From assembly GCA_003153295.1 (NCBI GenBank), contig PLXY01000006.1, forward strand, positions 345,829 through 409,828: DNA of 64,000 nucleotides, written 5' to 3'. The position numbers and the translations under genes were made by a program. A model generated the notes under the pieces. It searched no databases and had not been told where the DNA came from. It worked only from the letters and a program-made list of their open reading frames with translations. The DNA comes from Parachlamydiales bacterium. GTDB taxonomy: Bacteria > Chlamydiota > Chlamydiia > Chlamydiales > Rhabdochlamydiaceae. Shown in pieces: positions 55,521 to 64,000 of this stretch (position 1 is its first letter; every line of letters starts with the position of its first letter).

Positions 55521-57514
55521 ATTGTTTTATTGAGACGAGTATTGAAAGGTTGTGAAGGGATAATTTGACGAGCTGTCATCATCTCTCGATTAGGATAGGC
55601 CCATTGATATAATTCTATGTAAGCCGTTACCATGCGTTTAGCAAGTTCTTGAGAAGTCTCATCTGTTTTTCTTCTAAAAACTAAAGTGTTAAAATTAGGA
55701 TCGAAGAAGGAAAATTTATTATTCTCGAGATCGAAACGCATGAACGTTGCATGTCTACCCCACCCTAGAATTATTCCCCCCTTAGACTCTTTCATACTAG
55801 GATCTTGCAATTGTTTAACAAGCGCGTCGCGCACATTCATATCACCCATCGATGTAAATAAAGCTTTTTCTTCGTGTCCATGTTTTGCAAGTAACTTGGG
55901 TGGTAAAAGTTGAGGACTAGCGCTTTTCACATTGAGTGTGTGAAAAGCTTGAATGGCGCGGTCTAAAGGCTCAATTGATCGAACTAAAATTTCCCGAAGA
56001 ACGGCAAGGGGAGATTCAAGCGCAGCTACTGCAGAGCGATAGGCAAGGCCTAAACAAACACCTGTTCCTAAAGCTTCATTTTTGTCTTTTTCTCCTTGAG
56101 AAAATTCACCGATAATCATGCTTTCATATTTTGTGAACCATGCTTCAGCTTTTTTTAAATCTTGTCCTACCACTTTAAGTCCGTTTAAACCTTTTGAGAA
56201 AGGAGGAAGAGAATCTAAAAAATTCTTAAAATCAGGAGAGAAAAGATTTTTAAGAATATCTGCTTTTGCGCCATTCAGAAATTGAATTAAATGGTTATCG
56301 ATATTATCCAAATTTCTTCCATAGAATTCTTGTTTAATGAAGCGTATTGCTAAGGGAGCCTTTGATTGGATCTGAAGAGAATCGCGTGCTACTTTTGCCT
56401 CATCGATTAACTCTTGTCGCTTTTGGTGATAAAAGCGCAGAAGCATTCGTAAGTTTAGCAGCGCTTCTTCGGGTACGTCTGCTGCTCTTGCTCTAAGATT
56501 AAATGCTTGTTTTTTAAAATCGATAGGTAGGTCTTCAATGGAGGGAAGGTCGGCCTTAGCATAAAACGTTTCCATCGCTTCTTGGAAAAACTGTTTATCA
56601 TCATAACTACTCACGGAGTAGCCCAGACTTTCTAACACAGTGATTTCAAAGTCGCCTCCTTGGTATGCAGAAAGATTTTTCAATTCTTTCGCAATCCAAG
56701 TCTTAGAGAGGATCATTTCAAACTGTTTAGACTGCTCAGGCATCTTCTCTAGCATCACCTTCAAAGAGGGATATGCTTTGAAGATCTGTTCTCGGTTTAA
56801 GACTAATGCTCCCTTCGTTAGGCTGACTGAAATCTCTTGCAGCATGTGATTCACTTCGTATTCTTCAATGAGAGTTTTAGCAAGAGCTTTTAACGGTTTT
56901 TTGAGCACAGCAAGATCGACAGTGGTTTCAAGATGTTTTTGCAGACCTGCGTAGAAAGCTGGGAAAATGGTATTGAATATCTCGGTTGCTTTTTGCTCTG
57001 CGCGATCTTTTTTCAGTTCATCTAAGAGTCCTGCGCGATAGAGTTCAGTTATTTGTGATTTAGTTTGTTCCAGTTCTTTGGATTTAACATCTGTTTTAGC
57101 GTCTTTCGGTTTTTCTAAAGTTGTGCTTTCAGATTTAGGAGATGCCTTAGGTTTAATACCGACCTTTTTAAACTTCGAAGAGGTCTCCGGATTTATTGGG
57201 GGCTTGGCTGCTTCCGCAGGCAAAATGATTTCTTTAGTTTCTGGAGCTACGGCCTGAGGTTCTTCTATAGGATATCCAATTGAAAATCCGAAGATACTTA
57301 GAAGTAAGTTTATGAATGTCAAAAATGGATTGGAATAAGTGACTTTTTTTGTTGATAAAGAGGGTGAATTATTTGCAGTTTGAGTGAGTGCCTTTTGGAC
57401 AAGAGTAGTTGCCACTTTTGGACCTGAATTATTCAGCTTAGAAGTGTTTATAGTAGCTTTGTTATTATCTGATATTTTATGTGTCATATTATATTTATAA
57501 CTATATTGTAACAT
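55517..57514 (-). CDS. YopT/C58-like cysteine protease candidate
   Basis: A 665-residue protein. It has a polar Asn/Ser/Thr/Lys-rich N-terminus, a hydrophobic stretch near residues 66-85 (FLTFINLLLSIFGFSIGYP), a Pro/Lys-rich linker, and a long helical middle. The C-terminal domain has the C58 (YopT/AvrPphB) triad pattern: GTGVCLGLAYRS (C487), GWGRHATFMRFD (H588) and KFSFFDPNFNTLVF (D605). The 17-residue His-Asp spacing and the FFDPN block match YopT (H258, D274). YopT cleaves prenylated Rho GTPases, but substrates of distant members vary. The ATG at 57487 (MTHKISDNN) is an alternative start. Neither start has a clear ribosome site. Confidence 0.75.
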   Translation of the reverse strand: MLQYSYKYNMTHKISDNNKATINTSKLNNSGPKVATTLVQKALTQTANNSPSLSTKKVTYSNPFLTFINLLLSIFGFSIGYPIEEPQAVAPETKEIILPAEAAKPPINPETSSKFKKVGIKPKASPKSESTTLEKPKDAKTDVKSKELEQTKSQITELYRAGLLDELKKDRAEQKATEIFNTIFPAFYAGLQKHLETTVDLAVLKKPLKALAKTLIEEYEVNHMLQEISVSLTKGALVLNREQIFKAYPSLKVMLEKMPEQSKQFEMILSKTWIAKELKNLSAYQGGDFEITVLESLGYSVSSYDDKQFFQEAMETFYAKADLPSIEDLPIDFKKQAFNLRARAADVPEEALLNLRMLLRFYHQKRQELIDEAKVARDSLQIQSKAPLAIRFIKQEFYGRNLDNIDNHLIQFLNGAKADILKNLFSPDFKNFLDSLPPFSKGLNGLKVVGQDLKKAEAWFTKYESMIIGEFSQGEKDKNEALGTGVCLGLAYRSAVAALESPLAVLREILVRSIEPLDRAIQAFHTLNVKSASPQLLPPKLLAKHGHEEKALFTSMGDMNVRDALVKQLQDPSMKESKGGIILGWGRHATFMRFDLENNKFSFFDPNFNTLVFRRKTDETSQELAKRMVTAYIELYQWAYPNREMMTARQIIPSQPFNTRLNKTI

Positions 57515-57644
57515 ATTTATAATTATTTATTAACATAATATTAATAATTTATTTAAATTATAAACCTATAATAGTTAATTGGTTATGGAATTGAAATCAT
57601 AAGTCCTTGACCCCGTAAAGGGGGATATCTAAAATCCTCGGGAT

Positions 57645-58451
57645 ATGACTCACCGAATTGACTCTTTGCCAAAGTTTAGCCCGCCTTTAGAAGCTTCCAA
57701 ACCCCGCCCTTTAAAGAGAACTTTTTCTTTCTTTGAAGAAGATTCTGTAAAAGATGTGTCATCAACAGAGTCTAATGACTCTTCTGATGACGTTTGTAAA
57801 GAAGAGGGGTATCTATTTCCTCCCTTTCGAACTCCTCCGTTAAGTCTTCGACACGATACATTCTATTGCCATGACGGATTAACGCTGAGTTCAGCCCATG
57901 GACCTTGTGGTGTATTTGTGGGAGAAAAATATATCCTCAGAAAACATGTCATGAAATACATCGATTCCGGCCCTTATAAAGCGGCTAGCAAAGTGATTGC
58001 TATAACTCGGGAGGGAAAGCATGTCATTTGGCAGCAAGCCATAAGATCATGCACCCCTACAGCTATTTCTATGATAGCTTTAGATCGCAAAAAAAAGTGT
58101 TTGTATAAGGAGATTTCCTATCCTATGACGAGCAATGAAAGGGAATTGGTATTCATCAAAGAGGCAGGATTTGAACCAAAAGTCCATCTTCTGAAGGGAG
58201 ATAGTTTTCAAAAAGTTCAAATCTTAGAAAAGCTTTTAGATAAGATCGGAATAGGAATTCTGCATGTTCTCCATCCAGAGGTCGGAAGCCATTCGATTGT
58301 TTTAGATGCAATATCGTGGAAAAACCAACGTGCGACTTTAAGAGACCCATTACATGGTCGTATGATCACTGTGAAACTTGAACCTTTTATAGATTGGATT
58401 GGAGGAGAATTCATTGAATTTGCAGAAGGAAAGTCATCTTCATCGCTTTAG
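57645..58451 (+). CDS. C39-like papain-fold cysteine protease candidate
   Basis: A 268-residue protein. The first 75 residues are Ser/Pro/Asp-rich and disordered. The rest resembles peptidase C39-like domains: VIWQQAIRSCTPTAISMIAL (oxyanion Q131 or Q130 and nucleophile C136), a GSHSIVLDAIS strand (H216) and ATLRDPLHGRMITV (D234). The usual Gly after the Cys is Thr here. The N-terminal MTHRI resembles MTHKI of the divergent C58-like protein, perhaps by chance. No ABC-transporter domains follow, so it is a stand-alone enzyme and not a bacteriocin exporter. No membrane segment is present. Confidence 0.7.
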   Translation: MTHRIDSLPKFSPPLEASKPRPLKRTFSFFEEDSVKDVSSTESNDSSDDVCKEEGYLFPPFRTPPLSLRHDTFYCHDGLTLSSAHGPCGVFVGEKYILRKHVMKYIDSGPYKAASKVIAITREGKHVIWQQAIRSCTPTAISMIALDRKKKCLYKEISYPMTSNERELVFIKEAGFEPKVHLLKGDSFQKVQILEKLLDKIGIGILHVLHPEVGSHSIVLDAISWKNQRATLRDPLHGRMITVKLEPFIDWIGGEFIEFAEGKSSSSL

Positions 58452-58528
58452 ATAATATAAAATATTTAGCTGGCACATGATTTATTGATTATCGATAATG
58501 ATTGATATGATCTTGATATATTATTTGA

Positions 58529-58557
58529 TTGATCAAAGTTGTTATTAATAATATAAT
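58529..58557 (+). promoter_or_regulatory. Promoter very close to the next start codon
   Basis: TTGATC (58529-58534) and a perfect TATAAT (58552-58557) have a 17-bp spacer. The ATG at 58567 is only 10 bases beyond the -10 box, so the transcript would have almost no leader. Confidence 0.5.
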
Positions 58558-58566
58558 AATTGTGCT

Positions 58567-59271
58567 ATGACTAACCCAACTTCTTTTCCTATTGTTTCTC
58601 ATGTCGCCGTTCCTGTCACGCCTCCTAACGGCAATAAAAGACGATCCTCTATAGATGAGCCTGGGACTGCAAATCTACAGTTGTCTAAGAGAGTATCTAA
58701 AAAAGAATTCACACCTGTTTTCCCCCCGCCACCTGTAACAGCGAAAGCAAGACCTTTAGGGGATAGGGATATTGCCATGGTAGATCAATCTCCAGAGGCA
58801 AGCCAGAAAACGATTTCAGTCAGCAGACGTCTACAACCTCCTGCAAATCATCCGTCAGGTGTTCCGACTATACCCGCTGCAGCTGGTAACCCCCTCATCC
58901 AACCAGAAGAAAAGTCTGAGATTTGGAAATTTGAAAAACCGTTAGAGCATAACCGTTTTCCCCCTTTACCTAGCCAGCCAGCAAAACCATCTCCTTTGAT
59001 ACCGCTTCCAGATGGTTCGACAATTCAACAAATGCCTAACGGAATGGTGATTCAACGGTTCCCCGATGGTAAAATATCCGTAACAGGATTTCAAAATCTT
59101 CCTATCAGCCGCGTTTCCTTAGAGCAGCGTGCCTCCGCACCTAAAATTCCCCAACAATTGTTTAGTCTCTATTCTTTGTCAGATAAGAAAGACGGCGAGT
59201 TTGAAAACGATGGTTCCGGCAGCGAGGATGAGTCCTTAAACAAATTCATGGGCAACATTAATCTGACTTGA
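58567..59271 (+). CDS. Unknown proline-rich, probably disordered protein
   Basis: A 234-residue protein rich in Pro, Ser, Asn and charged residues. It has the basic NKRRSS near residue 20 and Pro runs (FPPPPV, PLPSQPAKPSPLIPLP). A short structured piece repeats DG-containing strands (LPDGSTIQQMPNGMVIQRF, then PDGKISVTGFQ). The C-terminus is acidic. It has no membrane segment or enzyme motif. It could be a type III effector or scaffold; nothing in the sequence settles this. Its start lies directly after a promoter without a ribosome site. Confidence 0.6.
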   Translation: MTNPTSFPIVSHVAVPVTPPNGNKRRSSIDEPGTANLQLSKRVSKKEFTPVFPPPPVTAKARPLGDRDIAMVDQSPEASQKTISVSRRLQPPANHPSGVPTIPAAAGNPLIQPEEKSEIWKFEKPLEHNRFPPLPSQPAKPSPLIPLPDGSTIQQMPNGMVIQRFPDGKISVTGFQNLPISRVSLEQRASAPKIPQQLFSLYSLSDKKDGEFENDGSGSEDESLNKFMGNINLT

Positions 59272-59315
59272 ACAAGAAGTTCCGGAATCTTTCAATCTTA
59301 TTCAGACTTTAATTT

Positions 59316-61385
59316 CTAAAACTGAGCTCCGATCAATTTGATATAAGGGAAGATCCATTCGCTCTTGATACCCGGTGTATATTTGTAACCCACGGAGACT
59401 TGCCATCGGCCGGTTAAGAGCGTTGAAAGCCGGATCTCGTAAGAGTCATAACGGGGTTGGTCATTCCTTCCCCAGCCATGATGGGTCTCGATGTGGCAGG
59501 TCCATAAGGGAGAAAACCGGAACTGAAACCGAGATAGAAGCGTATCGCGGCCATCGGAAAGAGGGGAGTGGAGCAGCTCATCAATCGGCCTATCAATATC
59601 TAAGATATAATTGTCATGATCAGCCTTTCTCCAATCGTATTTACTTCTGTGGCGGAACTCGACTCCGAAAGCTGCATTTTGCGAGAGGGTCCATTCCGTC
59701 CTGATATTACTTCTATCAAAGAGTAGCTCTTGAATATTGTAGACCAAGTCGGTAGCGACGTGCCAAGAAGGATAGCTGAACTCCCACGTCGTATAAACCT
59801 TGGGGACCGTGCGGCCAAAAGCCGTCGCTCCCACGAAGACATTCGTGTAGAGGTCCATAGTAATATCGGGCAGAAGCGAATTATTTAACGGATAAAATGC
59901 CTGGAAGATGCCAGGGCGGAAAAGGTTTTCATGGGCATAGCCGTCTTCGATGCTGAAAATATAATGGTCGTGGTTGGGAGAAGTAGGAGAAGTCAGGCCC
60001 TGATAACGGAGATAAGGCTGGACCATATGATTAAAAGAAGAATAGTTTTTATAAAGCTTTGAATTTAGATCGAAATTGAAATTTCCTATCGCTTGCCCGA
60101 CGCCATGATGGTGAGGATTATTCGTGTAGAAAATGCCGATCAGACCTGCGGAAGGTGTAAACGAGACCGGTCCCCACTCGAAGTGACGGTAGAGGCTATT
60201 GTTAGTCTCAAAACGGCCGGCTTTTGAACTCGAGAGATATTGAGTGAGCTCTCGTGAATAGACATAGTCCAGAAATCCTGCAGAAAACCAGTTGTCAAAG
60301 ATAATGCCCGAATTGCCCAAGGGGAAAGGCCTGAGGCCGAAGTTGACAAGAGGCAGCTGTTGATTGATGTTTTGGAAGTAATTGATGCGGGGCTGCAAAT
60401 TCATGTGGGCAAAATAATTTGCTTCATGATGGGATACCCAGAGAATGGTTCTTTTTTGGGTATTAAGTTCAAAATCATCGCTTTTGAAATCCTGCGGCAT
60501 TTTATCATCGCTGAGCCGGTCATAGCACATGTACAACTTCGTCTTGTCATTTTTGGAATGAGTTGTGAAAAGTCCTTGGAGACGGTACCGTTTGTTGCCT
60601 TGTTCATCATCGACAAGTTTATCGTAAGCGCCGTAGTTTTTGGTTTGGAAAACGGTCCTTTCATTCAGAGAGTGATAGTCTGTCTCAATGGCTGCACCGG
60701 GGCCTCTTTTAAAACGGTAGTCCAATCGTCCAAAGAGGCTAAAAGTTTCCGTCGAATAAAGTTCATACCGCATCGAAATTTTCTGCTTGAGAACCTGGTC
60801 CCAGATCATCTTGTAGCGAATAGGAGAATCTTTGACCATATTGAGATCGAATTTAAAAGTGGGGATCCAAAAAACAGGGATGTTAAAGAATTTAATCTTG
60901 ATGTTTTTAGCAGAGAGCAGGCTTTTATTATTGATATCGATCTTAGTGGATCGGAGTTCCCACCAGGCATCCTGACTTTCAACGGTTGTTAAATAGGCAT
61001 TGGAGATCCAAAAGCTGCCATCAGGCAAGAGCTCGATCTCATCTCCGCCCAAATACCAATACTCGGTTGCTGTCCGGCCTTCCGTCATCGTACCGATTTT
61101 TTTGATCAGGTCGTATTCGAGTTTTTTACCGATGAAGATCCGGCCGTTGTACTCTAAGAGGAGGTCGCCCTCTGCTGTGACTTTTTTGATGGCCACACCA
61201 TTCTCAATGCGATTGGTATATTCGATATGGCGCGCTTGGATCCGCAGTTGCTCATTTGAAATAATGCCGCCCTGATCTGTCGAAATAGTCCCATTCGTGA
61301 AGACGGGATCTTTGAGGTTGATGTTATAATCATCAGCCAAAAGAGCGCCAAAAATGAGCGTAAGTGGAAGCAGAAACCGTTTCAT
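59316..61385 (-). CDS. lptD: LptD-like outer-membrane LPS assembly protein
   Basis: A 689-residue outer-membrane protein. A signal peptide (MKRFLLPLTLIFGALLA) is followed by an OstA/LptA-like jellyroll domain (IQARHIEYTNRIENGVAIKK, VTAEGDLLLEYNGRIFIGKK). A long series of amphipathic beta-strands follows (MRYELYSTETFSLFGRLDYR, SFTPSAGLIGIFY, WQVSVGYKYTPGIKS), ending in an aromatic-rich tail. This is the LptD layout, which inserts lipopolysaccharide into the outer leaflet. The two-disulfide cysteine pattern of E. coli LptD is absent. It lies 16 nt downstream of the HEAT-repeat gene. Confidence 0.88.
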   Translation of the reverse strand: MKRFLLPLTLIFGALLADDYNINLKDPVFTNGTISTDQGGIISNEQLRIQARHIEYTNRIENGVAIKKVTAEGDLLLEYNGRIFIGKKLEYDLIKKIGTMTEGRTATEYWYLGGDEIELLPDGSFWISNAYLTTVESQDAWWELRSTKIDINNKSLLSAKNIKIKFFNIPVFWIPTFKFDLNMVKDSPIRYKMIWDQVLKQKISMRYELYSTETFSLFGRLDYRFKRGPGAAIETDYHSLNERTVFQTKNYGAYDKLVDDEQGNKRYRLQGLFTTHSKNDKTKLYMCYDRLSDDKMPQDFKSDDFELNTQKRTILWVSHHEANYFAHMNLQPRINYFQNINQQLPLVNFGLRPFPLGNSGIIFDNWFSAGFLDYVYSRELTQYLSSSKAGRFETNNSLYRHFEWGPVSFTPSAGLIGIFYTNNPHHHGVGQAIGNFNFDLNSKLYKNYSSFNHMVQPYLRYQGLTSPTSPNHDHYIFSIEDGYAHENLFRPGIFQAFYPLNNSLLPDITMDLYTNVFVGATAFGRTVPKVYTTWEFSYPSWHVATDLVYNIQELLFDRSNIRTEWTLSQNAAFGVEFRHRSKYDWRKADHDNYILDIDRPIDELLHSPLSDGRDTLLSRFQFRFSPLWTCHIETHHGWGRNDQPRYDSYEIRLSTLLTGRWQVSVGYKYTPGIKSEWIFPYIKLIGAQF

Positions 61386-61401
61386 CAGAAAACAGGATAC
61401 T

Positions 61402-63069
61402 TTATTGCAGAGTGTGGATCAAGAGTCCTGCGAGTGCATAACGATTTTTTGGATGGCCTTCCTTGATTCCTTGCAGGAGAATCTCGATCCCTTTTTCATC
61501 ATGCCGGTTGGCAAGAGCTTGGTAAGCCTCCAAAAGAAGCCGGGTGCTTTCTTCAGGCGTTAGCTCATAAGGAGAGGCATTTTTACGTAAGTTCCAAGGG
61601 AGTGAAGGCCGGAACCGGACCATTTCTTGAGATTGAACCCGGCCGATCCAGTGACGGACCCGCTCTTCGTAGGGACCTTTTTCTTTCAACCGGTATAAAG
61701 CGAGGTTGCAATAGGCCCGAATCAGAGGAGCTCCGGCATGCTCGGCATGTCTTTTGAGCAGATCGATGGCTCCTTCTGTATGATGATTCTCTAACAGTTG
61801 CACCAGGAGAGGAATGAGATCGAACTCATGATGGCGGAAAATTTTTTCTGCGATCTTCAAAAAATCGTTTTCAGAAAGCTCTAAACAGCCGCTGAGCATC
61901 TGCTCTCGCATTTGAAGTGTCATGGCGGCCAGGTCAAAGGGGAGTTTTTTCACATGATGCTGCATAGAGGGGACGACTTTCCATGCATTGAGAGAATGGC
62001 CGATCGAGCCGTGCGGCTGAAAGCCTAGGTCTTTGGCGTTTCTTAGCAAAAACTCTTCTAGGGCAGGAAGACAACGGGCATCTCGCCTTTGCAAAAGAGA
62101 AAACGCTGCATTAAACCTCACCTGGATATTTTCATGCTTGAGAAGAGGAGCAAGCACTTCTTCGCCACCGGGCAACTCTCCTAAAAGAGCAATCGCAAAG
62201 AGATCGTACTGATGCGCCATGTCAAAAATAGGCAGTAGAGCCTGAGTATCCCCTAACATATAGAGTGAGCGAAGAGCAGCGAGTTTCACTGGAATAGAAA
62301 CTGATTTAGAAAGACGCTGCAGCTGAGGAATCGATTTGGAGTCTTTTAGCATGCCTAAAGCCGAGGCTGAAGCCTCTTGCTCATCATGGTTTAAATGGGT
62401 GGCGTGGGCGCGGATTTTAAAAAGAAGGTCATCGCGGCCAAAACGGGCAGCGCAGAGGATCGCTTCGACACGTGTCATCGACATCGGATCTTCCATCAAT
62501 TTTTTTAACACATCAATCGAATCACTGGTCCCGATCAAGGCAAAAAATTGAGGAAAGTAGAACCAGAATTCTTGCGGAAGTTTGTACATGAGCGCTTCGA
62601 TATGGCCGGCTGCCTTGCGGTGTTTGCGAGACGCTAGATGAAAACCGGCTTCCATCCGCGCCATGAGGAAAGGGGAGGCCATCGCTTTTGTGAGGAGTTC
62701 ATCGCCACGGTCGTCATGCATGTGGGCCAATAGCTGGATCGCGGCCAATTGCGTTTCAAAGTTCTGACTTTTGATCCCTTGCTCTAGAATGTCCATCGAT
62801 GATGTCATGGTCGCAAAAGCCGTTCCATAAAGACTTGAGAGCTGGATCGTGAGATCGTTGCTTTTGATCCCTTGTTCTAAAATGATCGTGGCCATATGGA
62901 CGAGAATTTCAAAATCGTGCCGGCCGAGTTCTTTTTTATACGTTTCGTAAAGTGAAATAGACGCGTCGATCTCTTTCGACTGCATGAGATAGGCGACATG
63001 CTCTTTGTCCAAAGCATGGCAGGCTACAAAAACGAGGGAGGTTAAGACAAGGTTTTTAAGTAGTCCCAT
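61402..63069 (-). CDS. Exported HEAT-repeat protein
   Basis: A 555-residue solenoid with a signal peptide (MGLLKNLVLTSLVFVACHA) and about a dozen HEAT/PBS-lyase-type repeats (ETQLAAIQLLAHMHDDRGDE, MTRVEAILCAARFGRDDLLF, NIQVRFNAAFSLLQRRDARC). It is presumably periplasmic. Its place between maf and lptD in one run suggests a role in envelope biogenesis, which is inference. The start overlaps the end of maf by 28 nt, and the signal peptide supports this start. Confidence 0.85.
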   Translation of the reverse strand: MGLLKNLVLTSLVFVACHALDKEHVAYLMQSKEIDASISLYETYKKELGRHDFEILVHMATIILEQGIKSNDLTIQLSSLYGTAFATMTSSMDILEQGIKSQNFETQLAAIQLLAHMHDDRGDELLTKAMASPFLMARMEAGFHLASRKHRKAAGHIEALMYKLPQEFWFYFPQFFALIGTSDSIDVLKKLMEDPMSMTRVEAILCAARFGRDDLLFKIRAHATHLNHDEQEASASALGMLKDSKSIPQLQRLSKSVSIPVKLAALRSLYMLGDTQALLPIFDMAHQYDLFAIALLGELPGGEEVLAPLLKHENIQVRFNAAFSLLQRRDARCLPALEEFLLRNAKDLGFQPHGSIGHSLNAWKVVPSMQHHVKKLPFDLAAMTLQMREQMLSGCLELSENDFLKIAEKIFRHHEFDLIPLLVQLLENHHTEGAIDLLKRHAEHAGAPLIRAYCNLALYRLKEKGPYEERVRHWIGRVQSQEMVRFRPSLPWNLRKNASPYELTPEESTRLLLEAYQALANRHDEKGIEILLQGIKEGHPKNRYALAGLLIHTLQ

Positions 63070-63632
63070 AAGTCAATTCCCAACTTCAACAGAAGTTTCT
63101 GTACAGTGTTAATGGGCAGGCCCAACACATTGTAATAACATCCTTCGATTCGGGAAACAATCAAATTTCCACTTTTTTCCATTGAATAGCCGCCGGCCTT
63201 ATCGAGAAAATGACAGTAGGTATGGAATTTCTTAATATGCTCGGGACTGAGCGTATGAAAAAGGAGTTTCGTCTCTTCAAAACTCGTGTGGACCTCAGAT
63301 CCTCGACGGACAGTGACACCGGTAATAACGGATTGCCTTTTGCCGGAAAAATCGCTCAAAAATTGCGCTGCTTCGTGCTCGTCTTGAGGTTTATTATACA
63401 GCTTGCCATTGCAGTAGACAACGCTGTCCGCAGTCAAGATGACATCATTTGGAAAACGGCTGGCCAAAGTTTCTGCTTTTTTTTGTGATAATAGCATCGC
63501 ATGCTTAGCCGGGTCACCCTCAAACGGAACCGATTCTTCATCAAAATCGGAAGAGACTTGAATAAACGGCAGCGAGAAAAAATCCATGATCTCGCGTCTG
63601 CGAGGCGATTGTGATCCTAAAATGATTTGCAT
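63042..63632 (-). CDS. maf: Maf-like nucleotide pyrophosphatase
   Basis: A 196-residue Maf/YceF/YhdE house-cleaning enzyme that hydrolyses non-canonical nucleoside triphosphates. It has LGSQSPRRREIMDFF at the N-terminus, ILTADSVVYCNGKLYNKP with the catalytic Asp, a GKRQSVITGVTV strand, the DKAGGYSMEKSGNLIVSRIE block, and GCYYNVLGLPI. It is the first gene of the minus-strand run maf-HEAT-lptD. Confidence 0.95.
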   Translation of the reverse strand: MQIILGSQSPRRREIMDFFSLPFIQVSSDFDEESVPFEGDPAKHAMLLSQKKAETLASRFPNDVILTADSVVYCNGKLYNKPQDEHEAAQFLSDFSGKRQSVITGVTVRRGSEVHTSFEETKLLFHTLSPEHIKKFHTYCHFLDKAGGYSMEKSGNLIVSRIEGCYYNVLGLPINTVQKLLLKLGIDLWDYLKTLS

Positions 63633-63812
63633 AACCGAGAAATATACCAGTCCACAGATGATATTTAAATAAAAACCTGCGTATAGGGATCGAAGATGAG
63701 TTAAATTTTTCTTATATATATTTTTTTAAAATTAAACCTTCGATATCTGCGTTGTTTGAAAAGTTGTTTTGATGTTAAAATAGTTTTTTCTAATTAAAGA
63801 AAGGTGATGTTA
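63633..63812. other. Divergent intergenic region
   Basis: About 180 AT-rich bases between maf and the rightward partial gene. It contains no ORF and presumably holds promoters in both directions. A ribosome site AAAGG lies at 63800-63804. Confidence 0.4.
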
Positions 63813-64000
63813 ATGGCGAATCAAATACTAACTTTTGGAACTACTACAGTCAGTCAATTCTTGCTTGCCCGTCAGTTCGGAGTTTCGTTGAAAGAAAGTG
63901 CAATTTATTGTGCTATCAGTAGTATCACGGCTGCGGTTGCTTGTGAGTATTTCAAAGAAGTTCAACAACAATGGCGTTGTGGAATCTTACCCACACGTTT
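63813..64000 (+). CDS. Partial gene, unknown, cut by the window edge
   Basis: The first 62 codons read MANQILTFGTTTVSQFLLAR and continue through a moderately hydrophobic helix (AIYCAISSITAAVACEYF). An AAAGG site stands 8 nt before the ATG. The Thr/Ser-rich start with a following hydrophobic stretch resembles the other lineage-specific unknowns. Function cannot be judged from this part. Confidence 0.6.
   Translation, partial: MANQILTFGTTTVSQFLLARQFGVSLKESAIYCAISSITAAVACEYFKEVQQQWRCGILPTR

Noticed and set aside
60360-60992. 210-codon open frame on the plus strand within lptD
   Set aside because: It lies wholly antisense to a well-supported outer-membrane protein gene and has no recognisable features or ribosome site.

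Overview
The window is a chromosomal stretch of a Chlamydiales bacterium, most likely an amoeba- or animal-associated 'environmental' chlamydia rather than Chlamydia itself. The evidence is gene content and order. A NifS-type desulfurase lies next to a PP2C phosphatase; glgX lies next to a CT043/Slc1-type type III secretion chaperone, followed by a dnaA paralogue and yidC; and dciA-gyrB-gyrA-tmk-holB run together. From memory of the families, all of these arrangements are also found in Chlamydia trachomatis. An ADP/ATP-type nucleotide translocase, maf, an LptD-like protein and many unrecognised proteins with hydrophobic hairpins fit the same group. G+C looks moderate (low-to-mid 40s by eye), which suits Waddlia-like lineages, but I cannot name a species.

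Layout. Positions 83-4613 (minus) hold one tightly overlapped cluster: lipoprotein, CPBP protease, a secreted serpin, PP2C phosphatase, cysteine desulfurase. 4668-10431 holds glgX, the Slc1-like chaperone, dnaA and yidC. 10658-15967 is accessory: two unknown proteins, a large TPR protein, a GT10 fucosyltransferase-like protein and a DoxX protein. 15969-27205 contains a nearly complete classical menaquinone pathway (menE, menC, menA, menB, menD, menF, ubiE/menG), interrupted by a nonsense-split hydrophobic gene, a possible zinc metalloprotease, a histidine phosphatase, a Nudix hydrolase and a Phd/VapC-type toxin-antitoxin pair with a clear palindromic operator. 27255-34082 holds a GH18-like protein, a DUF4143 ATPase, a nucleotide translocase, a secreted alpha/beta hydrolase and typA. 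34146-37127 holds ankyrin and Inc-like unknowns.

From 37375 the core resumes with mgtE and the gyrase operon through holB (45696). Then come an OTU-type deubiquitinase candidate and an unknown gene, flanked by a decayed duplicate of the end of nadK. The nadK-xseB-xseA operon (minus) follows, preceded by a 187-bp near-perfect palindrome. 50753-53766 contains a papain/transglutaminase-like protein, an internally deleted IS200/IS605 element and unknown genes. tpiA-secG-def form a 4-nt-overlap operon. Two further cysteine-protease-like proteins follow (YopT/C58-like and C39-like), then a proline-rich unknown, the LptD homologue, a HEAT-repeat protein and maf. A truncated ORF runs off the right edge.

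The main theme is a conserved reductive core into which lineage-specific genes are inserted one or two at a time. Several of these look like host-directed hydrolases: four different Cys-His-Asp/Asn-type candidates, one HExxH candidate, one serpin and one ankyrin protein. A type III chaperone encoded in the window makes secretion of some of them plausible, but that link is inference.
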